Assembly: GCA_046712825.1 (NCBI GenBank)
Contig: JBKKCR010000179.1
Coordinates: 1 to 13,694 of the forward strand
Direction: 5' to 3'
Length of the DNA: 13,694 nt
DNA from: DATFGK01 sp046712825
GTDB lineage: Bacteria > Actinomycetota > AC-67
Below, piece after piece: positions 1 through 6,744 of the stretch. Position numbers and translations under genes: made by a program. Below the pieces are notes generated by a model that was given only the letters and a program-made list of their open reading frames with translations, was not told the origin of the DNA and ran no database searches. Position 1 is the stretch's first letter; each line of letters opens with the position of its first letter.

Positions 1-16
1 CCCGAACCATCCCGAT

Positions 17-799
17 TCAGTCGGCCAGCTCCTCGGCCCAAGCGCGGCGGCCGAGATAGGCCTCCTCGACGCGGGGATCGTCGGCCAGCTCCGCGGCGGG
101 ACCTTCCAGAGTCAGCGAACCGAGCTCCAGCACGTAGAGCCGGTGGCTGATCGAGGTCGCCAGGCGCGCCAGCTTCTCGATGAGAAGCAGCGTCGTGCCT
201 TCCCGCCAGAGCTCGCGGAGGAGCTCGAAGACCTGACCGACCACGATCGGCGCGAGACCCATCGACGGCTCGTCGAGGATCATCAACCGTGGACGTCCCA
301 TGAGGCCCCGAGCGATCGACAGGATCTGCTGCTCTCCGCCCGACAACGTGCCGGCGAGCTGGCCGGCCCGCCGCCCGAGGACGGGGAACCGCTGCTTCAT
401 GTCCTCGAGGTTGCGGCGCACGCGGGGACGATCCCGGCGATAGGAGTGCGCGCCGAGGAGGAGGTTCTCCTCGACGGTCTGATCGGGGAACACCTCGCGA
501 CCGGTCGGCACCTCGATGATGCCGCGACCCACGACGGCGTGCGGTGGCAGGGCGGTGATGTCCTCCCCCTGGAAGCGGATGCGCCCGCGTACGTGCGGCA
601 CGAGTCCCATGACCGCGGCGACGAGCGTGGTCTTGCCGGCGCCGTTGGAGCCGAGGACCGTCACGATCTCGTGCTCGCGGACCTCGATCGAGACGCCGTG
701 GAGCACCTCTGTAAGCCCGTCGTAGGAAGCGTGCAGCCCCTCGACGCGGAGGAGCTCGAACGGTGGGAGCTCGATCATCTCGGGCGCGGCGCTAGGCAC
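17..799 (-). CDS. livF: Liv-type ABC transporter ATPase, LivF
   Basis: Cytoplasmic ATP-hydrolysing subunit of a branched-chain-amino-acid-type importer, pairing with the LivG domain encoded just upstream. The 260-residue length is slightly above the usual 230-240 of LivF because of a short N-terminal extension. Visible motifs: Walker A GSNGAGKT (residues 50-57), ABC signature LSGGEQQ (152-158), Walker B LMILDEPS (172-179), and a LivF-like YVLELG stretch near 222-227. I chose the GTG start at 799 because GGGAG lies 6 nt upstream and it overlaps the fusion gene's stop by 8 bp, as expected for coupling. An ATG seven codons further in (778) is the alternative. Oddity: the switch segment that usually reads VEQN in LivF reads IEKL here. 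It is the last gene of the importer operon in the window; only 16 bases follow, with no visible terminator. The family assignment is firm; the substrate is unknown. Confidence 0.95.
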   Translation of the reverse strand: MPSAAPEMIELPPFELLRVEGLHASYDGLTEVLHGVSIEVREHEIVTVLGSNGAGKTTLVAAVMGLVPHVRGRIRFQGEDITALPPHAVVGRGIIEVPTGREVFPDQTVEENLLLGAHSYRRDRPRVRRNLEDMKQRFPVLGRRAGQLAGTLSGGEQQILSIARGLMGRPRLMILDEPSMGLAPIVVGQVFELLRELWREGTTLLLIEKLARLATSISHRLYVLELGSLTLEGPAAELADDPRVEEAYLGRRAWAEELAD

Positions 800-2564
800 C
801 GGCCGCTCCCAGGTAAGCCTCGACGACGGCCGGATCGGTGCGCACGGTGGCCGGTGGGCCCTCGGCGACGACCCGCCCCTCGTCGAGAACCGTCACGGTG
901 TCGGCCAGCGACAGCACGAAGTTCATGTGGTGCTCCACGAGGAGGATCGTCAGTCCCGCGGCGCGGAGCCGCTTGAGGAACCGGCCGAGCTCGAGGATCT
1001 CCGGCTCGTTTCGTCCGGCCGCCGGCTCGTCGAGCAGCAGCAGCCGCGGATGGAGCGCAAGCGCGCGCGCCAACTCGAGGCGCTTGCGCTGTCCGTAGGA
1101 AAGCGCCTGGGCGAGATCGCGCTCCTTCCCTTTGAGCCCGACCGTCGAGAGCAGCGACCACGATTCGCGTATCGCGTCCTTCTCCCCCGCCGTCGGCAGC
1201 CCCGCCGCGCCGATGAGGAGGCCTCCGCGCATCCGGAGATGCGCGCCGACGAGCACGTTCTCCTCGGCCGTCATCGAGCCGAACAGTGCGACCTGTTGGA
1301 AGGTGCGCGCGACCCCGAGCGCGGCGACCTCATGCGGAGCCAGGCCGTCGAGCCGCCGCCCGGTGAGCGCGATCTCGCCGTCGCCCGGCCGCAGCAGGCC
1401 GGTTACGCAATCGAGGAGCGTCGTCTTCCCACTCCCGTTCGGACCGATGAGCGCGTGGATAGTGCCGGTGCGGACCTGGAACGACACGTCGTGGAGCGCG
1501 CGCAACCCGCCGAACGACTTGCCCAGTCCGCGGACGATGAGCATCGACTCCCCGGCTTTCTCGGCGCCCGCGAGAAGAACCGGGTTTTCGGACGCGCTGC
1601 TCGGAACGTCGCGGGTACGCGAAGGTCCGCGGATCCGCCGGAGGAACCGGGAGACGGCGCCGGCCACCCCCTCCGGCCACCGGAACACGACGAGCAACGC
1701 GACGGGTCCCCACGCCACTATCTGGTACTGCTCGAGCCAGTCGAACGCGGATGGGAACAGCTCCGACGGACCCAAGATCAGCAGCACGCCGAGCGCGCCG
1801 CCGTACGGGGAGGTGAGCCCACCGAGCACGACCGCGAGCAGGAGCGTGAACGACATCCGCGGGTCGAACTGCCCGGGCGCGATGAACCCTTCGGCGTGCG
1901 CGAAGAGCGCGCCGGCCGTGCCGGCGATCCCCGCCGAGAGCACGAACGCGGAGAGCTTCGTGGAGAAGATCGAGATGCCCGAGGCCTGGGCGCCGGTTTC
2001 GCCGTCGCGCACCGCGCGGAACGCACGCCCCGCGCGGGATCGCTCGATATTGCCCGCGGCGAACAGCGCGACCGCGAGCAGCGCCATCGCGAGCACGGCG
2101 GATCCGAACGGGCCGAACGGATGGCCGAACGCGCTCGGGGGCGGCACGCCCGCGAGCCCGAAGTCGCTTCCGGTGAGCGATCCGGTCTCCCGCACGATCT
2201 GCCAGATGATGAAGCCACCGCCGAGCGTCGCGAGCGCCAAGTACTGACGTCGCACACGGAGCGAGGGCGCGCCGAACGCGAGTCCGACGGCGGCGGCGAG
2301 CACAGTGCCGGCGGCCCACGCCGCCGCGAACGGCCAGCCGGCGTGCACCGCGAGCCCGGCGGACGTGTACGCGCCTGCCGCCATCAGCCCTGCGTGGCCG
2401 AGCGAGATCTGACCCGCGACGCCACTGACCAGTGCCAGCCCGGTGGCCGCCGCCGCGAAGGTTCCCACGCGCGCGAGCGCGAACTGCGTGAGCTCGTCGC
2501 GGAGAACGAGCGGCAGCGCGAGGAGCGCGAGGAACCACAAGCGGCGTCGCGCGTCGGCGCGCAT
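792..2564 (-). CDS. livM-livG: LivM permease-LivG ATPase fusion protein
   Basis: A single 590-residue reading frame joins an inner-membrane permease (LivM, about residues 1-310) to an ABC ATPase (LivG, about 341-590) through a roughly 30-residue polar linker. The LivM part has several hydrophobic helices and the family stretches SGVAGQISLGHAGL (47-60) and VVLGGLTSPYGGALG (245-259). The LivG part shows Walker A GPNGSGKT (374-381), Q-loop FQQ (422-424), signature LSYGQ (488-492), Walker B LLLLDEP (508-514) and the H-loop VEHHM (543-547). Such permease/ATPase fusions are known in this family, though separate genes are usual. I chose the ATG at 2564: its first base is the last base of the livH stop (TGATG), and AGGAG lies 8 nt upstream. 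The in-frame ATG at 1544, preceded by GGGGAG at only 3 nt, could yield a free 250-residue LivG by internal initiation. The much longer open frame upstream overlaps livH and is rejected. Confidence 0.94.
   Translation of the reverse strand: MRADARRRLWFLALLALPLVLRDELTQFALARVGTFAAAATGLALVSGVAGQISLGHAGLMAAGAYTSAGLAVHAGWPFAAAWAAGTVLAAAVGLAFGAPSLRVRRQYLALATLGGGFIIWQIVRETGSLTGSDFGLAGVPPPSAFGHPFGPFGSAVLAMALLAVALFAAGNIERSRAGRAFRAVRDGETGAQASGISIFSTKLSAFVLSAGIAGTAGALFAHAEGFIAPGQFDPRMSFTLLLAVVLGGLTSPYGGALGVLLILGPSELFPSAFDWLEQYQIVAWGPVALLVVFRWPEGVAGAVSRFLRRIRGPSRTRDVPSSASENPVLLAGAEKAGESMLIVRGLGKSFGGLRALHDVSFQVRTGTIHALIGPNGSGKTTLLDCVTGLLRPGDGEIALTGRRLDGLAPHEVAALGVARTFQQVALFGSMTAEENVLVGAHLRMRGGLLIGAAGLPTAGEKDAIRESWSLLSTVGLKGKERDLAQALSYGQRKRLELARALALHPRLLLLDEPAAGRNEPEILELGRFLKRLRAAGLTILLVEHHMNFVLSLADTVTVLDEGRVVAEGPPATVRTDPAVVEAYLGAAGA
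806..810 (-). promoter_or_regulatory. Shine-Dalgarno for livF GTG start
   Basis: GGGAG on the minus strand, separated by 6 nt from the GTG at 799. It lies inside the 3' end of the upstream permease-ATPase gene and supports GTG 799 over the internal ATG at 778, which has no comparable motif. Confidence 0.55.
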
Positions 2565-3454
2565 CAGTGTCGCTCCTCGACGACGCGTCCCATGAGCCCG
2601 GCGGGTCGCACCATGAGCACCAAGATGAGAACGCCGAACGCGATGGCGTCCCGGTAGCCGGCTCGCACGTAGATCAACGCCTCCTGCTCGACCAGCCCGA
2701 GGACGAGCCCGCCGAGGAACGCGCCGCGCGCCGACCCGAGCCCGCCGATCACGGCGGCGGCGAGACCCTTGAACGTGAACAGCGCGCCAAGCTGCACCTG
2801 CACGAACGTCAGGGGCGAGAACATGATCCCCGCGAGCGCCCCGAGCCCGGCCGACAACCCGAAGGCGATCACCATCGTGCGCTCGGTGTCGATCCCCATG
2901 AGCGCGGCGGTACGGCGCGAGTGCGCCACGGCGCGCACCGCCCGCCCGAACGCCGTACGCCGCAGCAAGAGGTCGAGCGCGACCATCAGCACGACGCCGG
3001 CGACGAACAGCCACACGTAGATCGCCGGGAAGACGACGTCGCCCCAATGGAAGATGTGATCCAAGCCGAGCGCGCTGCCGATCCCGAGTTGCTCGGCGTT
3101 GTACGCGCTCTGGCCCCAGATCCGCGCCGAGCCGTTCGTGATCACGGCGCCCACGATCAGCAGCCCCAGCAGCCACGCGAGCGATTCCGGGGAACGCTTC
3201 AAAGGCGTGAACACGACCTTCTCGAGCACCACACCGAGCAGCACGGCCCCTGCGATCCCGATGAGGATCCCCTGCCAGGGCGGCAGGTCGAAGAAGACCG
3301 CCGTCAGCGCGAGGAACACTCCGACCGTCAGCACCTCACCGTGCGCGAAGTTCAGCGTGCGCGATGTTGCGTAGACGAGCGAGATGCCGAACGCGATGAG
3401 CGCGTAGACCGCGCCGACGCCGAGCCCGGTGACGACCGCCTGGAGGTGCTCCAC
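2564..3454 (-). CDS. livH: Liv-type ABC transporter permease, LivH
   Basis: Integral membrane permease subunit, expected to form a heterodimer with the LivM half of the downstream fusion and provide the translocation path. It has 296 residues, typical for LivH. Hydrophobic helices cover most of the chain. Recognisable family stretches are LVYATSRTLNFAHGEVLTVG (about 26-45) and FTFKGLAAAVIGGLGSARGA (about 226-245), the latter in the EAA-like loop region that contacts the ATPases. The start is GTG at 3454, whose G is also the last base of the upstream receptor's TAG stop (TAGTG). No Shine-Dalgarno is visible, so translation probably depends on reinitiation by ribosomes finishing the upstream gene. 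The stop overlaps the next start by one base. The open frame continues upstream but that extension is antisense-like noise inside the receptor gene. The family call is secure; the substrate is not deducible. Confidence 0.95.
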   Translation of the reverse strand: MEHLQAVVTGLGVGAVYALIAFGISLVYATSRTLNFAHGEVLTVGVFLALTAVFFDLPPWQGILIGIAGAVLLGVVLEKVVFTPLKRSPESLAWLLGLLIVGAVITNGSARIWGQSAYNAEQLGIGSALGLDHIFHWGDVVFPAIYVWLFVAGVVLMVALDLLLRRTAFGRAVRAVAHSRRTAALMGIDTERTMVIAFGLSAGLGALAGIMFSPLTFVQVQLGALFTFKGLAAAVIGGLGSARGAFLGGLVLGLVEQEALIYVRAGYRDAIAFGVLILVLMVRPAGLMGRVVEERH

Positions 3455-4815
3455 TAGATGGGTCCGGGAGGCGCCCGCGGCGGCCGGTAGGCCTTGAAGA
3501 ACTCCACCTTCTCCGGGTCGGTGAGAACGTCCTCGAGGATGCGTTGCTGGAGCTCGGCGCCCTTCGCGGTGCGGAAGAACTCGGGCGGCACGTAGATCGC
3601 CGACACCTGGATCTTGTAGAACGCGATCTGCTCCTTCAGATCGGCCCGCCGGTCGACGTCGTAGAGGACGGCGAAGTTGTAGAAGCGCGCCATCCACAGA
3701 TCCTCGCGGTCGAAGGCCTCGTGGTCGGCAGGCGTGAACGTGTAGGTGCGCGCGATCCCCTCGACGTTGGTCGTCCGCTGGAGCGCCTCGGTGATCTTGG
3801 CGGGGCTGGCCCCGGCGCGGTTCGCCGCGTCGGCCGCGAGGATCACCGCGTCGTGGGCGGCCATCGCGAGCACCGGCAGGTCGGGGATCAGCGTGCTCTG
3901 GCGCGGGATGGTCACGATCCCGAAACGCGTCTGATACCGGAGGAAGAACGCGGCAACCTTCGCGGAGAACCAGTCGCGACGGAAGGGCAGCGTGATCGCG
4001 GTGCCGTCCGACGACGGTCCTGCGAGCGACCGGTAGTCGGCGACGAAGAGTCCGAGCGGCCCGGCGATCTGCGCGGTCCACTTGATGCGTTTCACCGCTT
4101 GGGTCACGCGCGCCGAATCGGCCGGCGGGCCCCACACCACGAGCGCCTTCGCGCCCGAACGCTGCAGCACCCGCGCGAGCTGCGTCTGGTCGACCTCTCC
4201 CGGCGTGAACTCTCGGGCGGCGGCGACGCGGCCGCCGGCCTCGGGGATCCGCGCCTTGAGAAGCGCGGCAGCTCCGCGACCGTCCTCGTCGGCGGATGTC
4301 GCCAGCGCGATCGAGGTGATGCGCCGCTCCTTCACCAGCCACTCGGCCAGCAGCGCGGTTTCGTCGGCCGCGCTCGGCACGAGCCGGAACACGTTTTCGA
4401 CGCCGCCGCGCGGCCGCACGTCGCCGTGCGCGGCGTACGGCAGAAGCACCGGGACCTTCGCGCGCGCGGTCGGGCTCGACGGGGAAAGCACCGGCGTTGC
4501 GGTCTCGGGTCCGACGATCGCGATCGCCTTCTCGCGCAGGGTCAGGTCCCGCAGGATCGCGGTGATGCGACTGAAGTCGGCGTCGTCGCGGACGGCCAGC
4601 CGGATCTTCCTGCCCTTGATCCCGCCGGAGTCGTTGATCGCGTCGGCGGCGATCTCGGCTCCGCGGCGCTGCGCCTCACCGACGAATGCGAGCGGGCCCG
4701 ACAGGGGGCCGACGACGCCGATCACCAGATCGCCCTTCGAACCGGTGCACGACGCACTCGCCGCCGCGAGCATCACGGCGCACAGCGCGGACGCGAGCGG
4801 CCGCCGCCCCACCAC
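3454..4815 (-). CDS. Liv-type solute-binding lipoprotein (receptor 2)
   Basis: Extracytoplasmic receptor of the periplasmic-binding-protein type 1 fold (Peripla_BP_6/LivJ-LivK-like), 453 residues, presumed to deliver ligand to the permease encoded directly downstream. The N-terminus is a lipoprotein signal: VGRRPLASALCAVMLAAASAS followed by Cys23 (lipobox SAS-C). The mature part begins with a family-typical strand and loop, VIGVVGPLSGPLAFVGEA, then NDSGGIKGRKI. The start is GTG at 4815, sharing its G with the upstream TAG stop; a second GTG at 4812 is nearly equivalent. No Shine-Dalgarno is visible, suggesting reinitiation. It is a paralogue of the gene immediately upstream: both have W-x-x-QIAGP (246-253 here) and a DHE...EDLW block (364-374 here) followed by D-x-RAD. 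It lacks the upstream protein's extra C-terminal domain and ends in a charged, proline-rich tail. Confidence 0.92.
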   Translation of the reverse strand: MVGRRPLASALCAVMLAAASASCTGSKGDLVIGVVGPLSGPLAFVGEAQRRGAEIAADAINDSGGIKGRKIRLAVRDDADFSRITAILRDLTLREKAIAIVGPETATPVLSPSSPTARAKVPVLLPYAAHGDVRPRGGVENVFRLVPSAADETALLAEWLVKERRITSIALATSADEDGRGAAALLKARIPEAGGRVAAAREFTPGEVDQTQLARVLQRSGAKALVVWGPPADSARVTQAVKRIKWTAQIAGPLGLFVADYRSLAGPSSDGTAITLPFRRDWFSAKVAAFFLRYQTRFGIVTIPRQSTLIPDLPVLAMAAHDAVILAADAANRAGASPAKITEALQRTTNVEGIARTYTFTPADHEAFDREDLWMARFYNFAVLYDVDRRADLKEQIAFYKIQVSAIYVPPEFFRTAKGAELQQRILEDVLTDPEKVEFFKAYRPPRAPPGPI

Positions 4816-6506
4816 TAGAGGCGCACCATCGCGTAGTTCTCGAAGATGAAGTCGTCCGGCACGCCGACCTGGAGCTTCGTCGCGGTCTGCTCGACGTCGA
4901 ACACGACGTCGCCTTCGAACACGCCTCCCGGTGGGACCGGCTCGAAGATGAAGAACTTGGCCGACGGGCCGCCGTTGATCCAGAGGGCGGCCATCGCCTG
5001 CGGGTCGGGGATCGACAGGTTGCCGTCCTGGTCGACCACGAACGACCAAGGCGCCTTCCGCGTCGTCCCGGAGGTGTTGCGTAATCGGAGGTGCACGATC
5101 GCGAATTTCCCTTCGGCGCGCCGTGACGGCAGGTCGAAGTAGGGAACGGTCAGCTCCTCGACGTACCGAGCCGACACGGCCGTCCACGTCAGGCTCCCGA
5201 CCCGGATCGGACTGCCCTTGTTGAAGGTGCCGATCGAGTACGGGATGAAAGCGAGGCCCGTCTTCCGGTCGAAGAGCAGCCCGGCCGCGAAGAGCTGCCA
5301 CGCCTCGGTTTCCTTCCGAACGTCGGCGCGCGGGTCGATGTCGAAGTTCACCGCGCCGCGCGCGATCCGGAACGCCCACAGATCCTCGCCGATGTACGAC
5401 TCGTGGTTGTCCGCCGCGAACTTGAAGTTGTGCGTGATCAACTCGAACACACGGCCCGACTCGAGAACCTTCCGTACCGCGTCTCCATCGGTGGTGCCGG
5501 CTAGCCGGATGGCCTCTGCAGCCAGCTTGACCGCGTCGTAGACGACGGCCTGGGCGATCGGCAGGTTGGGGACCTTGGTGCCTTTGAAGGCTTTGACCTT
5601 CTGGAAGTCGCGGTGCCACCGCGCGAACCAGTTCGCGCGGAATGAGCCCGGCGGCGCCCAGTTGTTGATCGTTTTGTGCGGGAGGACCGACACCGTCCCG
5701 TCGGCCGCGGCGCCGGCGAGCTCGACGTAGTCCCCTGCGATCGCCTCGACCGGGCCCGCGATCTGCACCTTCCACTTCAGATTGCGCACGATCTGGGCGA
5801 TGCGAGCCGTCTCGCGTGCGAGCCCCCAGACGATGAGCGCGTCGGCTTCGGCCCGCTGCGCCCCAGCGACCTGCGACGTCATGTCGACGTCACCCATGTT
5901 GAACGTGTTCTCGTAGACGGGGCGCAAGCCCTTGAACTTCAGCTGCTCGCGCACCTGCCCGATCCCCTCGCGGCCGAGGAAGTCGTCGGCGTAGAGCACG
6001 GCGAATCGCTTCCGCCCTTGCGTGTTCACCAAGAAGTTGACGAGCGACTCGGCTTGGATCGCGTCGTACGGGATGAGACGGAAGACGTACGGGTTCCGGA
6101 GGATGTTGACCTGCCCGACCGGCGAGAGCGGCAGGATATTGATGACCTTCCGGTTGCGGATGTTCTGGTCGTTGTTCTGTGTCGCCGTCCAGACCTCAGG
6201 TCCGATGAGCACGTCCACGCGGTCACGGAGCAGCAGTTGCTGGACGGCGCGATTCCCGAGCGCCGGATCGTGCTCGGCCACGAGCTGAAGTCGCCGACCG
6301 CGGACGCCGCCGGCGCGATTGATCTCCTCGACGGCGAACCGGGCACCGTCCTCCATCCACTCCCGGGCGAAGTCGAAGACCGAGGCCAAGCCGATCTTGA
6401 TCGAGGCGCTCTGAGGAGCTGCCGGGACCGCCGTGAGCAGCACACACAGGGCGGCTCCAAGGCCGAATATGCGGGCGGATGAGCGTCGAGGCCGGTTTCG
6501 CCCCAT
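4815..6506 (-). CDS. Solute-binding protein with C-terminal DUF4352-like domain (receptor 1)
   Basis: First gene of the importer operon, 563 residues, well above the roughly 370-420 usual for Liv receptors. Residues 1 to about 32 are a Sec signal peptide (basic MGRNRPRR, hydrophobic core, Ala/Pro-rich end) without a lipobox, so the protein is probably secreted or otherwise retained. Residues about 35-400 are a type-1 periplasmic-binding fold: KIGLASVFDFAREW, EINRAGGVRGRRL, VDVLIGPE. Residues about 435-560 form a separate beta-rich module with the pattern EGKFAIVHLRLRNTSG, then VVDQDGN, then EPVPPGGVFEGDVVFDV. This resembles the DUF4352 immunoglobulin-like fold often found alone in actinobacterial and clostridial lipoproteins. 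ATG 6506 was chosen because it begins the signal peptide; the open frame extends to 6809 but that part is non-signal, Arg-rich sequence inside the divergent promoter region. There is no clear Shine-Dalgarno, so leaderless expression is possible. Confidence 0.9.
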   Translation of the reverse strand: MGRNRPRRSSARIFGLGAALCVLLTAVPAAPQSASIKIGLASVFDFAREWMEDGARFAVEEINRAGGVRGRRLQLVAEHDPALGNRAVQQLLLRDRVDVLIGPEVWTATQNNDQNIRNRKVINILPLSPVGQVNILRNPYVFRLIPYDAIQAESLVNFLVNTQGRKRFAVLYADDFLGREGIGQVREQLKFKGLRPVYENTFNMGDVDMTSQVAGAQRAEADALIVWGLARETARIAQIVRNLKWKVQIAGPVEAIAGDYVELAGAAADGTVSVLPHKTINNWAPPGSFRANWFARWHRDFQKVKAFKGTKVPNLPIAQAVVYDAVKLAAEAIRLAGTTDGDAVRKVLESGRVFELITHNFKFAADNHESYIGEDLWAFRIARGAVNFDIDPRADVRKETEAWQLFAAGLLFDRKTGLAFIPYSIGTFNKGSPIRVGSLTWTAVSARYVEELTVPYFDLPSRRAEGKFAIVHLRLRNTSGTTRKAPWSFVVDQDGNLSIPDPQAMAALWINGGPSAKFFIFEPVPPGGVFEGDVVFDVEQTATKLQVGVPDDFIFENYAMVRL

Positions 6507-6514
6507 GACCCGCG

Positions 6515-6520
6515 AGTCTA
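6515..6520 (-). promoter_or_regulatory. Candidate -10 element, leaderless importer mRNA
   Basis: TAGACT on the minus strand, 8 nt before the ATG at 6506. It fits the TAnnnT form of an actinobacterial -10 element and would place transcription initiation at or next to the ATG. This would explain the absence of a Shine-Dalgarno before this first gene. No convincing -35 element is seen. Weak evidence, from one short motif. Confidence 0.3.
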
Positions 6521-6572
6521 CCAACGCGCAGGTAGCGGCACGGACGCCTATCCCCACAATGCGGCGCACCAC

Positions 6573-6600
6573 TTGCGCTGTTCGCGCGAAGCGTTCTAAA
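6573..6600 (+). promoter_or_regulatory. Candidate rightward promoter with palindromic operator in the spacer
   Basis: TTGCGC (6573-6578) and TCTAAA (6595-6600) are 16 nt apart and loosely match sigma70-type -35 and -10 hexamers (3/6 and 4/6). The spacer contains the perfect palindrome TTCGCGCGAA (6581-6590), where a repressor could block RNA polymerase. The rightward transcript would have a leader of about 135 nt before the TTG start. Short GC-rich palindromes arise by chance in DNA of this composition, so both the promoter and the operator are tentative. Confidence 0.25.
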
Positions 6601-6657
6601 ACAAGCCACGCACGGCGGCCGGAGGCCCGCAGGAGTCGGGTCCCCCATCGTCGAAGC

Positions 6658-6674
6658 ACGTTTGATGAACGTTC
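6658..6674. promoter_or_regulatory. Inverted repeat upstream of rightward operon
   Basis: ACGTT-TGATG-AACGT (6658-6672) is a perfect 5+5 bp inverted repeat with a 5-nt centre. Its right arm lies in a second palindrome, GAACGTTC (6667-6674). It sits about 70 bp before the TTG start at 6745. It could be a regulator-binding site or a small hairpin in the leader RNA; it may also be chance. Confidence 0.22.
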
Positions 6675-6732
6675 GCACTGGGGCCGGCGCTTGGGGGCGA
6701 GAGCATCGTCGCCCACGGTCGCGCTCTCACAG

Positions 6733-6738
6733 AGGAGG
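6733..6738 (+). promoter_or_regulatory. Strong Shine-Dalgarno deciding the TTG start
   Basis: A perfect AGGAGG followed 6 nt later by TTG at 6745. From that TTG the frame reads directly into a textbook signal peptide. The motif therefore sets the start of the 754-residue protein, in place of the much longer open frame that runs upstream to 6433. Confidence 0.8.
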
Positions 6739-6744
6739 ACCTGT

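Larger units (their letters stand above)
6507..6744. other. Divergent intergenic control region
   Basis: 238 bp separate the two outward-facing operons, so promoters for both must lie here unless they are read from inside genes. It includes the most AT-rich patch in the neighbourhood (TTCTAAAACAAG, about 6594-6605), a perfect 10-bp palindrome, an inverted repeat and a strong ribosome-binding site before the rightward operon. Open frames cross it on both strands, but their composition (Arg- and Ala-rich, no signal peptide at the start) does not look coding. No small gene with a ribosome-binding site was found. Confidence 0.75.

Noticed and set aside
1..16. Terminator after livF
   Set aside because: Only 16 bases remain before the window edge, with no hairpin or T-run visible. 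No rho-independent terminator was seen anywhere in the window.
927..2657. Long plus-strand open frame (576 codons) opposite the LivM-LivG gene
   Set aside because: It is antisense to a clearly coding gene. Its product is dominated by Arg, Glu, Gly and His without any motif, which is typical of GC-rich shadow frames. The same applies to the other long plus-strand frames at 143-976, 1132-2247, 2567-3457, 3544-4818 and 5676-6482.
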